Made by a program: the position numbers and the translations under genes. The notes under the pieces are model-generated. The model was not told the origin of the DNA. It saw only the letters and a program-made list of their open reading frames with translations, and searched no databases. Below are positions 41,973 through 53,095 of a stretch of 64,000 nt of DNA, one piece after another. The DNA comes from Profundibacterium mesophilum KAUST100406-0324 (GTDB lineage: Bacteria; Pseudomonadota; Alphaproteobacteria; Rhodobacterales; Rhodobacteraceae): contig NZ_APKE01000019.1 of the NCBI RefSeq assembly GCF_009835145.1, positions 33,369 through 97,368 of the forward strand. The letters run 5' to 3'. The first letter of the stretch is position 1. Each line of letters begins with the position of its first letter.

Positions 41973-42916
41973 CACTGTTTCCTCAGGCGCGGGTTCAGGA
42001 CGAAATAGGCGGCATCGGCGAGGATGTTCATCACGATGAACCCGACGGCGGTGACCAGAACGATCCCCTGCACCACCGCGTAGTCACGGTTGAAAACCGC
42101 ATCGACGACCAGTTTGCCGAAGCCCGGAATGGTGAAGATCTGCTCGGTCAGCACGGCGCCCGCGACCAGTTCGCCAAAGAGCAGCGCGGTCAGCGTGACG
42201 ATCGGTGTGAGGGCGTTGCGGAAGGCGTGCTTGAGGATCACGCGCCGCTCGGCGAGACCCTTGGCGCGGGCGGTGCGCACGTAATCGGATTTCAGCACCC
42301 CCAGCATCGCCGAGCGCGTGTGCCGCATCAATGTCGCCGCGAGCGCCGTGCCAAGGACGAAGGCCGGCATGATCATCGTGGTGATCGAGCGGGAGAAATC
42401 CTCGCTCAGGGGCACGTAGCCGGACGCCGGCAGGAGCCGCCATTTCACCGCGACGAGCAGGATCAGCATGATCCCGAGCCAGAAATTGGGAATGGAGAGA
42501 CCAGACAGCGCGACCACGTTGGCGATGTAATCGGTGACGGTGCCCTTCTTGACCGCCGAGAGGATCCCGGCGGGAATACCGATCACCAGCGCGAAGATCA
42601 GTGCCATGACCGCGAGCTGGATCGTCACGGGAAGCTTCTCCCCGATCAGTTCGGTCACCGGCTGGTTGGTCCTGAGCGATATGCCCAGATCGCCGGTCAG
42701 GACCCCCTTGATCCAGTTGAGATACTGCACCGGGATCGGATCGTTGAGACGGTATTTCTCGCGCAGGAACTCGATCACCTCGGGATCGCGCTCCTCGCCC
42801 GCCATGGCGAGTATCGGATCACCGGGGAGCAGTTTTTGCAGTCCGAAGACGAAGATCGAGATCAGGATCACGGTCGGGATCGCGATCACGATCCGCCGCA
42901 GGAGAAAGCTGAGCAT
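41972..42916 (-). CDS. Peptide-type ABC transporter permease (DppB-like)
   Basis: A 314-residue inner-membrane permease with six helices. DppB marks are LLRRIVIAIPTVILISIFVFGLQKLLPGDP, YLNWIKGVLTGDLGISLRTNQPVTELI and the EAA loop YVRTARAKGLAERRVILKHAFRNALTPIVT. ATG 42916 has a GGAG eight bases upstream; a GTG at 42922 is in frame. It lies between the binding protein and the DppC-like gene. Confidence 0.93.
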   Translation of the reverse strand: MLSFLLRRIVIAIPTVILISIFVFGLQKLLPGDPILAMAGEERDPEVIEFLREKYRLNDPIPVQYLNWIKGVLTGDLGISLRTNQPVTELIGEKLPVTIQLAVMALIFALVIGIPAGILSAVKKGTVTDYIANVVALSGLSIPNFWLGIMLILLVAVKWRLLPASGYVPLSEDFSRSITTMIMPAFVLGTALAATLMRHTRSAMLGVLKSDYVRTARAKGLAERRVILKHAFRNALTPIVTLTALLFGELVAGAVLTEQIFTIPGFGKLVVDAVFNRDYAVVQGIVLVTAVGFIVMNILADAAYFVLNPRLRKQ

Positions 42917-42989
42917 CTGCACTGCTCCGAAAGGGGAGGGTGGGTGCGGGCCGCCGAAAATCGGGATCTTCGGCGGCGCGCTAATCGGA

Positions 42990-44497
42990 TCACTCGGACT
43001 TGGTGACGCCCTCGAGACGGATCATGCCGTCGGGATAAGGCGTGAAGCCCTCGATCTCGTCGGCAAGGCCCCAGATCCAGGTCTGGTGATAGAGGTAGAT
43101 GATCGGCAGTTCCTCGACGAGGATGTCGCGCGCCGCATCATAGCTTTCCTTGCGCTTGTCGGTATCGGTGACGACCCGCGCCTCGTCGAGAAGGCGGTCG
43201 ACCTCCTCGTTCGAGAACTTGGAATCGTTGATGCCGCCATCGGTGGTCATGAACTGGTGGATGTTGCCGTCGGGATCGACGCGGCCCGACCAGCCCACCT
43301 GGCTCGCCGTGTAATCGCCGGCGCTCTGATCGGCGAGCATCGTGGCGAATTCCTTGGAGGTCAGCGTGATGTTGATCCCCGCCTCGGCGGCCATCGACTG
43401 GATCACCTGCATGACCTGCATGGGCACCGGCGAATTGGGCACCTGCACCTCGAGGTCGATGCCGTCCTCGTATCCAGCCTCGGCCAGAAGGGCACGCGCC
43501 TTCTCGACATCGCGTGCCGGGCTCTCGTGATCCTTGTCATACCAGGGCGAGTTCGGGGGGAAGGACTGGTTGCCCCCGGCGAAGGCCCCGTTGAACACGA
43601 CCTGGTTGAGGGCGTCGCGGTCGATTGCCGCCTCGAGCGCCTGGCGCAGCCGCTTGTCATTGCCCCAGGGGTTGTCGCCGCGCTCGCCATTGTCGAGGTT
43701 GAACGTGATCCCCTGGTATCCGAGGGAGACGGCGCTCTCGACCTTGATGCTCGGATCGCTCTCGGCCTGCTCCAGATCGGTGGCGGCGAGCCGGTCGATG
43801 ATGTCCACGTCGCCCGATTGCAGGTTGGCCAGGCGCACGGTGGTATCGGGGATCGGAAGATAGGTGACGGTGTCGAAATTGATCTCTTCGGCGTTCCAGT
43901 AATCGTCGAACTTGCTCAGGACGATGCGGTCCTGCGCCACGCGCTCGTCGAACTTGAACGGGCCCGAGCAGACGGGATTGAGCCCGAAATCGGCCCCGGC
44001 TTCCTCGGCGGCGGTGGGCGAGACCATCATTCCCGCGCGGTCGGCGAACTGCGCCAGGAGGGTCGCGTCGGGCTGGCCGAGATCGATGCGGATCTCGTTC
44101 GGGCCAAGCACCTCGGTTCCGGTGATCGAGGCGACTTCCGACTTGCGGCGGCTTTCCTCGAGGTTCTGCGAGCGGTCGATATTGGCGGCGACCGCCTCGG
44201 CGTCGATGGGGGTGCCGTCATGGAACATGGCCCCCTCGCGCAGCTTCATGGTCAGCTGCGTGCCATCCTCGTTCCAGCTCCACTCGGTGGCGAGCTGCGG
44301 GACGATCTCGAGCTCGGGCGTGATGTCCACGAGCTTGTCGCACAGCGCGGTATAGACGATGCGTCCGACGAAGGTGCGCGACTGGTCGGGATCGAGCACG
44401 TCCGGATCGGATTGCAGCGCGATGCGCAGATCGGCCGCATGCGCGCTCATCGCGGCGCTGCCGAGCAGGGCAGCGAGCAGGGTGGTTTTTCTCAATG

Positions 44498-44501
<4 letters not shown>
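42990..44501 (-). CDS. Peptide-type ABC transporter substrate-binding protein (SBP family 5)
   Basis: A 503-residue periplasmic binding protein with signal peptide ending near SAHA|A. The mature chain opens [37 protein letters not shown]. It includes [29 protein letters not shown] and [41 protein letters not shown], the family-5 signature. Relatives bind di/oligopeptides, glutathione (GsiB) or opines. With a cytoplasmic GGT downstream, a gamma-glutamyl peptide is a good guess. It starts in an ATGA overlap with the DppF-like gene. Confidence 0.93.
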
Positions 44502-45639
<1,138 letters not shown>

Positions 45640-45643
<4 letters not shown>

Positions 45644-46629
45644 GCCCGGCGCTCCTGCATCGTCTCGAGGGGGGCGAAATGGCAGGCGACCTGATGATCC
45701 GCACCACCGATGGGGGCGAGCGGCGGGCGCTCGGCGCAGATCGGCGCGGCAAAGGGGCAGCGGCTCGAGAACCGGCAGCCGGGCGGCATCTGCCCGATGG
45801 ACGGAACCGTTCCCGGAACGGTCGAGAGCCGGCGGTGCGGTCCGGTCAGGCTCGGCACCGAGGACATCAGCCCGATCGTGTAGGGATGCTGCGGATCGTC
45901 GAAGATCGCCTGCACGGAGCCGTATTCGACCACCTGCCCCGCATACATCACCGCCACGTTGGTCGCGATCTCGGCGACCACGCCAAGGTCGTGGGTGATC
46001 ATGATCGTGCCCATGCCCGTCTCGGTCTGCAGCTCGGCGATCAAATCGAGGATCTGCGCCTGCACCGTCACGTCGAGCGCGGTCGTCGGCTCGTCGGCGA
46101 TCAGCACCTCGGGATCGTTGGCGAGCGCCATGGCGATCATGACCCTCTGGCGCATTCCGCCGGACAACTGATGGGGGTATTCGTCCAGACGCTGCTCCGG
46201 CGCGGGAATGCCTACCCGGCGCAGCATCTCGAGCGCGCGGGCCCGGGCCGCCTCGGTTCCGCAACGGCGATGCCGCTCGACTGCCTCCGCGATCTGGTCG
46301 CCAATCCTGAAGGCGGGATTGAGCGAGGTCATCGGCTCCTGGAAGATCATCGCCATGCGGTCGCCGCGCATCGACGCGATCCGACCCGCGTCCTCGATGC
46401 CATAGCTGTCCCCGTCGAAGGTAACGCGGCCACCGCCGAAGCGCACCGCATCCGAAGGCAAGAGCCCCATCAGCGCGAGTGCCGTCACGCTCTTCCCGCA
46501 GCCCGACTCGCCCACGATGCACAGCGTCTCGTTGCGCCCGAGCGCGAAGGAGAGGTTCTGCACCACGTCTTGGTCATGACCCCGGAACCGGAAGCTGAGA
46601 TCCTCGACAGCAAGAAGCGGTGTCGTCAT
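45640..46629 (-). CDS. Peptide-type ABC transporter ATP-binding protein (DppD-like)
   Basis: A 329-residue ABC ATPase: Walker [30 protein letters not shown], signature [15 protein letters not shown], Walker [13 protein letters not shown], and the C-terminal Cys cluster [16 protein letters not shown]. It is the first gene of the nine-gene minus-strand operon ending with the GntR gene at 36916. ATG 46629 is used because the DppD domain starts there; the ribosome site is weak. Confidence 0.92.
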
Positions 46630-46657
46630 GCGTGCGTTCCCATCAAACCTTTGACCG

Positions 46658-46676
46658 AACCAATCCGTTATTGGTG
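46658..46676. promoter_or_regulatory. Operator-like inverted repeat upstream of the dppD-like gene
   Basis: ACCAAT (46659-46664) and ATTGGT (46670-46675) form a perfect inverted repeat with five bases between, about 30 bases upstream of the operon's first start codon. The flanking A at 46658 and G at 46676 break the symmetry. The half-site recurs in a second palindrome at 46826-46841. A FadR/FCD-type GntR regulator encoded by the operon is the likely binder. Confidence 0.5.
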
Positions 46677-46825
46677 GATCATCGAGAATGGTCTGGCAAG
46701 CCTGCATGGCGCGCCAAACGCAACTTTCGTACAAATGCCGAGAAATAGGGCAATAAACTGTGGGGAACGACTCCGGATCGTGCCGAAACTAAAACGGCGA
46801 GGTCGAGCAGGGGCGATTTCAGGCC

Positions 46826-46841
46826 AACCAATCGATTGGTT
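46826..46841. promoter_or_regulatory. Perfect 16-bp palindrome AACCAATCGATTGGTT
   Basis: The sequence is its own reverse complement. It shares the ACCAAT/ATTGGT half-site with the repeat at 46658 but with a two-base (CG) centre, and it touches the last codon of the sorbosone-dehydrogenase-like gene. It may be a second, distal operator or a terminator-like element for that gene. Confidence 0.45.
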
Positions 46842-48193
46842 CAGCGGCCCTCGCCGGCGCCCCGCGCATCCATGCTCACCCGCCAGACGACGTTTCCGAC
46901 ATCATCGGCAACCAGAAGGCCGCCGCGCTCGTCGAGGATCACCCCCACGGGCCGCCCGCGTGCCTCCTCCCCATCGAGAAAGCCGCCGAGCACCGTCGCA
47001 GGCCGGCCGGTGGGGCCATCCCGGTCGAAGGGCACGAAAACCACCTCGTAGCCAACGCGCGGCCGTCGGTTCCATGAGCCGTGAAGCCCGATGAAGGCCC
47101 CCCGCCCGTAGCGTGCGGCGATGCCGTCTTGCGGACGGTCGGAGATGTCGAGCCCGAGCGGCGCGACATGCGATCCCAGCCCGTAATCCGGCGCCACCGC
47201 CGCCGCGACGAGATCGGGACGCCGCGGTTTCGGCCGAGGATCGATATTCTGCCCGAAATAGCTGTAGGGCCAGCCGTAGAACGCACCCTCGCGCACCGAG
47301 GTGAGATAGTCGGGCACGAGATTGTCGCCAAGCGCATCGCGCTCGTTCACGACAGCATAAAGCTTGCCGTTCGAGCGGTCGATATCGAGACCGACAGGGT
47401 TTCGCAGCCCGTTTGCGAACAGGGCGCCTTGCCCGCTGGCAATATCCACGCGCCAGATCGCGGCACGCCCCTGCTCCGCCTCCATCCCGTTCTCGCCGGC
47501 ATTGCTGTTGGAGCCGATGCCGACATAGAGCGTGCGCCCGTCGGGGCTCGCAACGAGAGTTTTGGTCCAATGCTGGTTGATCGGCCCGGCCGGCAGGGGG
47601 AAGAAGGGCTCTGGCGCCTGCTCGGCCCGGGTCATTCCCGTGCGATAGGGCACGGTGACGATCCCGTCGGTATTGGCGATGTAGAGGGTGCTGCCGACAA
47701 GGGCCATGCCGATCGGCGAGGTCAGGCCGTCGAGAAAGACGCCGCGGTTCTCCGCGATCCCGTCGCCATCGCCGTCGCGCAGGATCGAGATGCGGTCCGC
47801 GCTTGGGGTCGCCGCGCCCGCGCGTCCCATCACGATGCGCATGGCGATGTCCCGCAGGCCCTTCGGCGGCTTGGGCTGGGCGTTCGATTCGGCCACCAGC
47901 ACGTCGCCGTTCGGCAGGGCATAGAGCCAGCGTGGATGGTCGAGACCGGCGGCGAAGCGCGTGACCGCAAGCCCGGCGGCGGGAGAGGGCATCTGTCCCT
48001 CGGCCCAGCCGCGGGCGGGCGCGATGTTGACGGTCGGGATCACCGTCTCGCGCGGGGCGGGCAGCGCCGGGGACGGGCCGACCCCGATCGTGTTCGGCGC
48101 GGCGGCTTCCCTGCCGCAGCCTGCGAGCGCGAAGAGGGCAAGCGCGCCCCCGAAGAGAGCGCCGAGGCGGCGGGTGTTGCGCAATCGGGGCAT
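46841..48193 (-). CDS. PQQ-dependent sugar dehydrogenase family lipoprotein (L-sorbosone dehydrogenase-like)
   Basis: A 450-residue exported protein with lipobox LFALAGC near residue 25. The remainder is a six-bladed beta-propeller of the glucose/sorbosone dehydrogenase family: FAAGLDHPRWLYALPNGDVLVAESN, FLDGLTSPIGMALVGSTLYIANTDG, IGSNSNAGENGMEAEQGRAAIWRVD, FANGLRNPVGLDID and GLHGSWNRRPRVGYEVVFVPF. Relatives oxidise sugars with PQQ or have unknown activity. ATG 48193 follows AGAGGAT, so the longer frame is dismissed. It is divergent from the GH13 gene pair. Confidence 0.87.
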   Translation of the reverse strand: MPRLRNTRRLGALFGGALALFALAGCGREAAAPNTIGVGPSPALPAPRETVIPTVNIAPARGWAEGQMPSPAAGLAVTRFAAGLDHPRWLYALPNGDVLVAESNAQPKPPKGLRDIAMRIVMGRAGAATPSADRISILRDGDGDGIAENRGVFLDGLTSPIGMALVGSTLYIANTDGIVTVPYRTGMTRAEQAPEPFFPLPAGPINQHWTKTLVASPDGRTLYVGIGSNSNAGENGMEAEQGRAAIWRVDIASGQGALFANGLRNPVGLDIDRSNGKLYAVVNERDALGDNLVPDYLTSVREGAFYGWPYSYFGQNIDPRPKPRRPDLVAAAVAPDYGLGSHVAPLGLDISDRPQDGIAARYGRGAFIGLHGSWNRRPRVGYEVVFVPFDRDGPTGRPATVLGGFLDGEEARGRPVGVILDERGGLLVADDVGNVVWRVSMDARGAGEGR

Positions 48194-48485
48194 CTTCGAT
48201 CCTCTGCGGCCGTGATGGGTTCGGCGCAATGGTTGCATCCGTCGGCGGTCTTTGCGAGCCCTTTCAGGCGGCGCGCTGCTCGGAACTCCACCGCCGGCGC
48301 ATCGTTGGAAAGCTCGAAACGGCTCCGGGCCCCGGGACCGCGGCAAGGATCGCACCCGGGGGCATGAGTGCGCCGGGACGCTCGCGCAGCCGCGCGCCGT
48401 CTTGCGCCCCGGGTGCCCTCGATGACCCCTTGGATGCGACAGGGCCAGCGCCCCTCCCCCGTGTCCCGACAAAAAGAGAACCGAT

Positions 48486-50174
48486 ATGTCGACGACCGAA
48501 CGGGATGCCGAACTGATCTATGCCATCACGCACCAGGGCGAGGTGCCGGAGCCGCCCGAATGGTGGCGCGGCGCGGTTTACTACGAGGTCTATGTCCATT
48601 CCTTCAAGGACACGACAGGCAGCGGCATGGGGGACATTCCCGGCGTCACGCAAAAGCTCGATTACCTGCGCGACCTGGGGATCGACGGCATCTGGCTTTC
48701 GCCCTTCTACGCCTCTCCGCAAACCGATAACGGCTATGATGTCAGCGATTTCAGGGCGGTGCACCCCCCCTTTGGCACGCTTGGCGACGTTCAGGAGCTG
48801 ATCGACGCGGCGCATGCGCGCGGGCTCAAGATCATGTTCGACCAGATCCTCGGTCACACCTCCGAGGAGCACCCCTGGTTCGAGGAAAGCCGGTCGAGCC
48901 GCGACAATCCCAAGGCCGATTGGTATGTCTGGGCCGATCCGGCGCCCGATGGCGGGCCGCCCAACAACTGGATCAGCTCCTTCGGGGGGCGTGCGTGGCG
49001 ATGGGAGCCGCGCCGGGCGCAATTTGTCTATCGCCCCTTCCTCGAAAGCCAGCCTGCGCTGAACCTCTTCAACCCCGACGTATTGGACGAGATGTGTGAC
49101 AACCTGCGGTTCTGGCTCGATATGGGCGTCGACGGGTTCCGCATCGATGCGATCCAGTGTCTCGGCTTCGACCGCGAGCTGCGCTCGAACCCTCCTGCGC
49201 GCAGCCGCGAGAATCCCTCCGTCGGTGGCGGCGCCAACAATCCCTTCAAGCAGCAGATCCATCTTTTCGACCGTGACGTGCCCGAGGCGATTCCGATCCT
49301 GCACCGCATTCGCGCGGTCGCCGACGAATACACGCCGCAGCGGGTGTTGATCGGCGAGCTTGCCGATGTGGACAGCTCACGGCTCGCGCCGAAATACACA
49401 GTCGACCAGGATCGCCTGCACGCAGTCTACGATTTCGACCTGATCAACCGGGCGGACACGATGGAAGAATGGACCGGGATGATCGATATCCGCTCCCGCC
49501 TGCTGGTGCCCGGCCTGAGCATGAATGTCTTTACCAACCATGACAGCGAGCGGTCGGTCTCGGCGCTCATGCCAAAGGCCTGCGAAGCCGGCCGCGAGCG
49601 CGACGCGGCCAAGCTGCTGCTCTTCCTGCAATGCACCCTTGCTGGCGGCACGATCCTGTTCCAGGGCGAAGAGCTCGGCCTTGAGCAGCCGGAGCTTGAC
49701 TTCGACGAGATAAAAGACCCTTGGGCCAAGGCACTCTGGCCTGATTTCACCGGCCGGGACGGGGTGCGTTGCCCCCTCCCTTGGGAGAGCGGTGCCAAGA
49801 ATTGCGGCTTCTCCGAAAGCGATGCGCCCTGGCACGAGGTGCCAGAGGCCTATTGCGAAAAATCGGTGGACATTCAGGAGGCCGATCCCGATTCCGTCCT
49901 GCATTTCGTGCGCAGGTTGCTGCGCTGGCGCCGCGATGTGCCGATCTTGCGCACGGCGCCTGAAACGATCCTCACCGATACGCCACTCGAGGCCATCGTC
50001 TTCGAGCGCGAAAAGGGCGGAACATCCATCTTCTGCGCCGCGAATTTCGGCCTTGATAGCGCCGAGGTCACCCTGCCGCGCTCCTGCCTCAAGCCCCAGT
50101 TCGCCAATGGCGATTTCACCCTCGACAAGGATCGGCTGACGCTCGCACCCCTGTCCTGCGTGGCGCTGGCCTGA
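48486..50174 (+). CDS. GH13 alpha-glucosidase (AglA-like)
   Basis: A 562-residue GH13 enzyme cleaving alpha-glucosides such as maltose, sucrose or trehalose-type sugars. It shows WWRGAVYYEVYVHSFKDTTGSGMGDIPG, GFRIDAIQ (region II, nucleophile Asp), LIGELAD (region III Glu) and VFTNHDSERS (region IV). Region I reads FDQILGHTSEEHPWF, with Gly where most family members have Asn before His; some alpha-glucosidases have Ser there. No signal peptide. It is followed 31 bases later by a second GH13 gene, so the two are probably one operon. Confidence 0.92.
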   Translation: MSTTERDAELIYAITHQGEVPEPPEWWRGAVYYEVYVHSFKDTTGSGMGDIPGVTQKLDYLRDLGIDGIWLSPFYASPQTDNGYDVSDFRAVHPPFGTLGDVQELIDAAHARGLKIMFDQILGHTSEEHPWFEESRSSRDNPKADWYVWADPAPDGGPPNNWISSFGGRAWRWEPRRAQFVYRPFLESQPALNLFNPDVLDEMCDNLRFWLDMGVDGFRIDAIQCLGFDRELRSNPPARSRENPSVGGGANNPFKQQIHLFDRDVPEAIPILHRIRAVADEYTPQRVLIGELADVDSSRLAPKYTVDQDRLHAVYDFDLINRADTMEEWTGMIDIRSRLLVPGLSMNVFTNHDSERSVSALMPKACEAGRERDAAKLLLFLQCTLAGGTILFQGEELGLEQPELDFDEIKDPWAKALWPDFTGRDGVRCPLPWESGAKNCGFSESDAPWHEVPEAYCEKSVDIQEADPDSVLHFVRRLLRWRRDVPILRTAPETILTDTPLEAIVFEREKGGTSIFCAANFGLDSAEVTLPRSCLKPQFANGDFTLDKDRLTLAPLSCVALA

Positions 50175-50205
50175 TCCTCGCGAGCCGAACTCGAAAAGGA
50201 CCGAC

Positions 50206-51861
50206 ATGACCCGATCCCGACAAGACGAGAAATGGTGGCATCGCGCCACCGCCTACCAAGTCTATCCGCGCAGTTTCGCAGACAGCAACGGCGACGGGGT
50301 CGGGGACATCCCCGGCATCGTCTCGAAGCTCGGACACCTGTCCGACCTGGGCATAGGGTTCATCTGGCTCTCGCCCGTCTTCACCTCGCCGATGGTCGAT
50401 AACGGCTACGATATTTCCGATTACCGCGACATCGCGTCCGAATTCGGAACGCTGGCGGATATGGACCACCTGATCGCGGAGGCGCGCGCACGCGATATCG
50501 GGATCGTCATGGATCTCGTGGTGAACCATTCCTCCTCGCTGCACGAGTGGTTCAAGGCCGCGCGTGTCACGCGCGATTGCCGCGAGCACGATTACTACAT
50601 CTGGCGGGATCCGGCCCCGGATGGCGGGCCGCCCGATGCCGCGAGCGCGGCCTTTGGCGGACCTGCATGGACCTATGTCGAGGAGGTGGGCCAATATTAC
50701 TACCACCATTTCAGTCCGGCGCAGCCCGATCTCAACTGGCAGAACCCCGCCCTGCGCGAAGAGATCTACGACATGATGCGCTGGTGGCTCGACCGGGGCA
50801 TCGCCGGCTTCCGAATGGACGTGATCAGCCTCATCGGCAAGGACGTGGATGCCGGGCTCTACGAGGAGGGGCCGGATCTGCACAAGTTCTTGCAGGAGAT
50901 GCACCGCGAGGTGCTCGACGGGCGCGACATCGTCACCATCGGCGAAAGCTGGTCGGTTTCGCCCGAAACGGGTCTGCTCTATTGCGGGCGCGATCGCGGT
51001 GAGCTCGACATGGTGTTCGAGTTCTCGCATATCCGCGAGGGCTGGCACCCCGAGCGCGGCAAGTTCGCGCCGAAACCCTTCGATCTGCGTGGTTTCAAGC
51101 GGGCGCTCTTCGACTGGCAGGACCTGACCGAGAGCGATGGCTGGCACGCGCTTTTCCTCAGCAATCATGACCTGCCGCGGCAGGTGTCCTTCTATGCCGA
51201 TGACGGCGCGCACCGCGTCGCCGCCGCCAAGATGCTGGCGACGGTGCTGCACCTGCTGCGCGGCACGCCCTTCATCTACCAGGGCGAGGAGATCGGCATG
51301 ACCAATGCCCGGTTCGAGCGGATCGACCAGTATCGTGACCTCGAGACGCTGAACCATTTCGAGGAGCAGATCGCCCTCGGGGTCGATCCGGCCGAGTTCA
51401 TCGCCGGGGCCAACCGCAACAGCCGCGACAACGCCCGCACGCCGATGCAATGGAGCGACGGCGCGCATGGCGGCTTCACCTCGGGCACGCCTTGGCTCGA
51501 GGCCAACGCCAATGCTCCGATCATCAATGTCGAAGGCGACAAGGCCGATCCGGGCGGCATCTTCTCCCACTACCGCAAGCTGATCGCCCTGCGGCGCGAG
51601 CATGACATTGTCACTCACGGCCGGACGGAGCCGCTTTTGCCGGATGATCCGGCGATCTTCGCCTATCGCCGCGTGCAGGAGGAGACGTGCGCCGTGGTCA
51701 TCGCGAATTTCACGGGCGAGCCCTGCGATGTGTGCATGCCCGAGGCGGTTTGCGGAGCGGGAGACGCGCTGATCGCGTCACATGAACCGCGCGCGGCGAT
51801 CGAACCCATGATGACGCTCGCACCCTATGAAAGCTTCGCCGTGCTGATCCGCGGCGGCTGA
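50206..51861 (+). CDS. GH13 alpha-glucosidase / oligo-1,6-glucosidase
   Basis: A 551-residue GH13 enzyme with all catalytic regions normal: MDLVVNHSSSLHEWF (I), GFRMDVISLI (II), TIGESWSV (III) and FLSNHDLPRQVS (IV). It starts KWWHRATAYQVYPRSFADSNGDGVGDIPG, as in oligo-1,6-glucosidases, trehalose-6-phosphate hydrolases and isomaltulose synthases. RTPMQWSDGAHGGFTSGTPWL is also typical. Cytoplasmic. Specificity is not resolvable by eye. A perfect hairpin follows the stop. Confidence 0.92.
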   Translation: MTRSRQDEKWWHRATAYQVYPRSFADSNGDGVGDIPGIVSKLGHLSDLGIGFIWLSPVFTSPMVDNGYDISDYRDIASEFGTLADMDHLIAEARARDIGIVMDLVVNHSSSLHEWFKAARVTRDCREHDYYIWRDPAPDGGPPDAASAAFGGPAWTYVEEVGQYYYHHFSPAQPDLNWQNPALREEIYDMMRWWLDRGIAGFRMDVISLIGKDVDAGLYEEGPDLHKFLQEMHREVLDGRDIVTIGESWSVSPETGLLYCGRDRGELDMVFEFSHIREGWHPERGKFAPKPFDLRGFKRALFDWQDLTESDGWHALFLSNHDLPRQVSFYADDGAHRVAAAKMLATVLHLLRGTPFIYQGEEIGMTNARFERIDQYRDLETLNHFEEQIALGVDPAEFIAGANRNSRDNARTPMQWSDGAHGGFTSGTPWLEANANAPIINVEGDKADPGGIFSHYRKLIALRREHDIVTHGRTEPLLPDDPAIFAYRRVQEETCAVVIANFTGEPCDVCMPEAVCGAGDALIASHEPRAAIEPMMTLAPYESFAVLIRGG

Positions 51862-51869
51862 GACGCGCT

Positions 51870-51898
51870 CGCGGCGGCATCCGTGTCATGCCGCCGCG
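51870..51898. terminator. Perfect hairpin between convergent genes
   Basis: CGCGGCGGCAT (51870-51880) pairs exactly with ATGCCGCCGCG (51888-51898), an 11-bp stem with a 7-base loop. It lies between the alpha-glucosidase stop and the end of the minus-strand flavin oxidoreductase gene. It is a candidate bidirectional terminator without strong T-runs. Confidence 0.55.
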
Positions 51899-51929
51899 AT
51901 TTCGATAACGGTCCCGTCCTTCGGCGCGT

Positions 51930-53045
51930 TCAGCGTTGGCCGACAGATGCCCCCGCAAAGAGGTCCTTCTGTTCGCGCGGCTGCGAGCGCCAGTATTGCG
52001 GCGGCGCGCTGACCTGTGCCCCCAGTTCGGCGGCCGCATGCCAGGGCCAGCGCGGATCATAGAGGATAGCGCGTGCCAAGGCGATCGCATCGGCCCCTTC
52101 GGAGCGCAGGATCTCCTCGGCCTGCCCGGCTTCGGTGATGAGACCGACGGCGATGGTCGGCAGGCCGGTCTCCTGTTTGATCCGGCGGGCGAAGTCGACC
52201 TGATAGCCAGGAGACAGTGCGATCTTCTGCCGGGGCGACAGCCCGCCCGAAGAGACATGGACCGCCGCGCAGCCCGCCGCGCCCAGTGCCTTGCACAGCG
52301 TCACCGTTCCTTCGACATCCCAGCCGCCGGGCACCCAATCCGTGGCCGAGACGCGCACCCAGACCGGGATTTGCGGCGAGACGGCCGCACGCACCGCCTC
52401 GAAAACCTCGACCGGGAAACGGATCCTGTTCTCGAGACTGCCGCCATAGTCATCCTCCCGCCTGTTCGACAGGGGCGAGAGGAACTGGTGGAGCAGGTAG
52501 CCATGCGCCATGTGAAGCTCGATCCCCTGCAGGCCGAGCGCCTCGGCCCGGCGGGCAGCCGCGACGAAATCCTCCCTGACGCGCGCGAGCCCCTCGGCAT
52601 CGAGCATGAGCGGCGCATCCTCGCCCTCGGCATGGGGAATGTCGGAGGGGCCTTCCGTCTTCCACCCGTCCGGCTCGTCCGGCAGGATCTGCGCGCCGCC
52701 CTCCCATGGCGCCTTGCTCGACCCCTTGCGTCCGGCATGCGAGAGCTGGATCGCGACGGGCATGGCGGAATGTTTCCTCAGGGCGCCGAGCACCCGAGCA
52801 AGCGCCGTTTCGTTCTGCGCGTTGTACAGGCCCAGATCGCCCGGCGAGATACGCCCCTCCGGCGAGACGGCCGTCGCCTCGAGGATCATCAGGCCGGCAC
52901 CCGACAGGGCGAGGGAGCCCAGGTGGATCATGTGCCAGTCCTGGGCCGATCCGTCCTCCGCGGAATATTCGCACATCGGCGCGATGACGATCCGGTTGTC
53001 CAAGTGCAGGGGGCCGATATCAAGGGGTTCGAACAGAAGGGGCAT
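51930..53045 (-). CDS. Old-yellow-enzyme family NADH:flavin oxidoreductase (YqjM-like)
   Basis: A 371-residue FMN TIM-barrel protein. Cys25 in APMCEYSA, the HMAHGYLLHQFLSPLSNRREDDYGGSLENR stretch and DWVPGGWDVEGTVTLCKAL match the YqjM/thermophilic OYE branch, which reduces activated C=C bonds with NAD(P)H. It stands 50 bases downstream of the BisC-type gene on the same strand and may be co-transcribed with it. Physiological substrate unknown. Confidence 0.93.
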   Translation of the reverse strand: MPLLFEPLDIGPLHLDNRIVIAPMCEYSAEDGSAQDWHMIHLGSLALSGAGLMILEATAVSPEGRISPGDLGLYNAQNETALARVLGALRKHSAMPVAIQLSHAGRKGSSKAPWEGGAQILPDEPDGWKTEGPSDIPHAEGEDAPLMLDAEGLARVREDFVAAARRAEALGLQGIELHMAHGYLLHQFLSPLSNRREDDYGGSLENRIRFPVEVFEAVRAAVSPQIPVWVRVSATDWVPGGWDVEGTVTLCKALGAAGCAAVHVSSGGLSPRQKIALSPGYQVDFARRIKQETGLPTIAVGLITEAGQAEEILRSEGADAIALARAILYDPRWPWHAAAELGAQVSAPPQYWRSQPREQKDLFAGASVGQR

Positions 53046-53095
53046 GGAGCGTTATCTCTTGTATGTCTGGGTGCGAATGGCGTGATGGTGATCGG

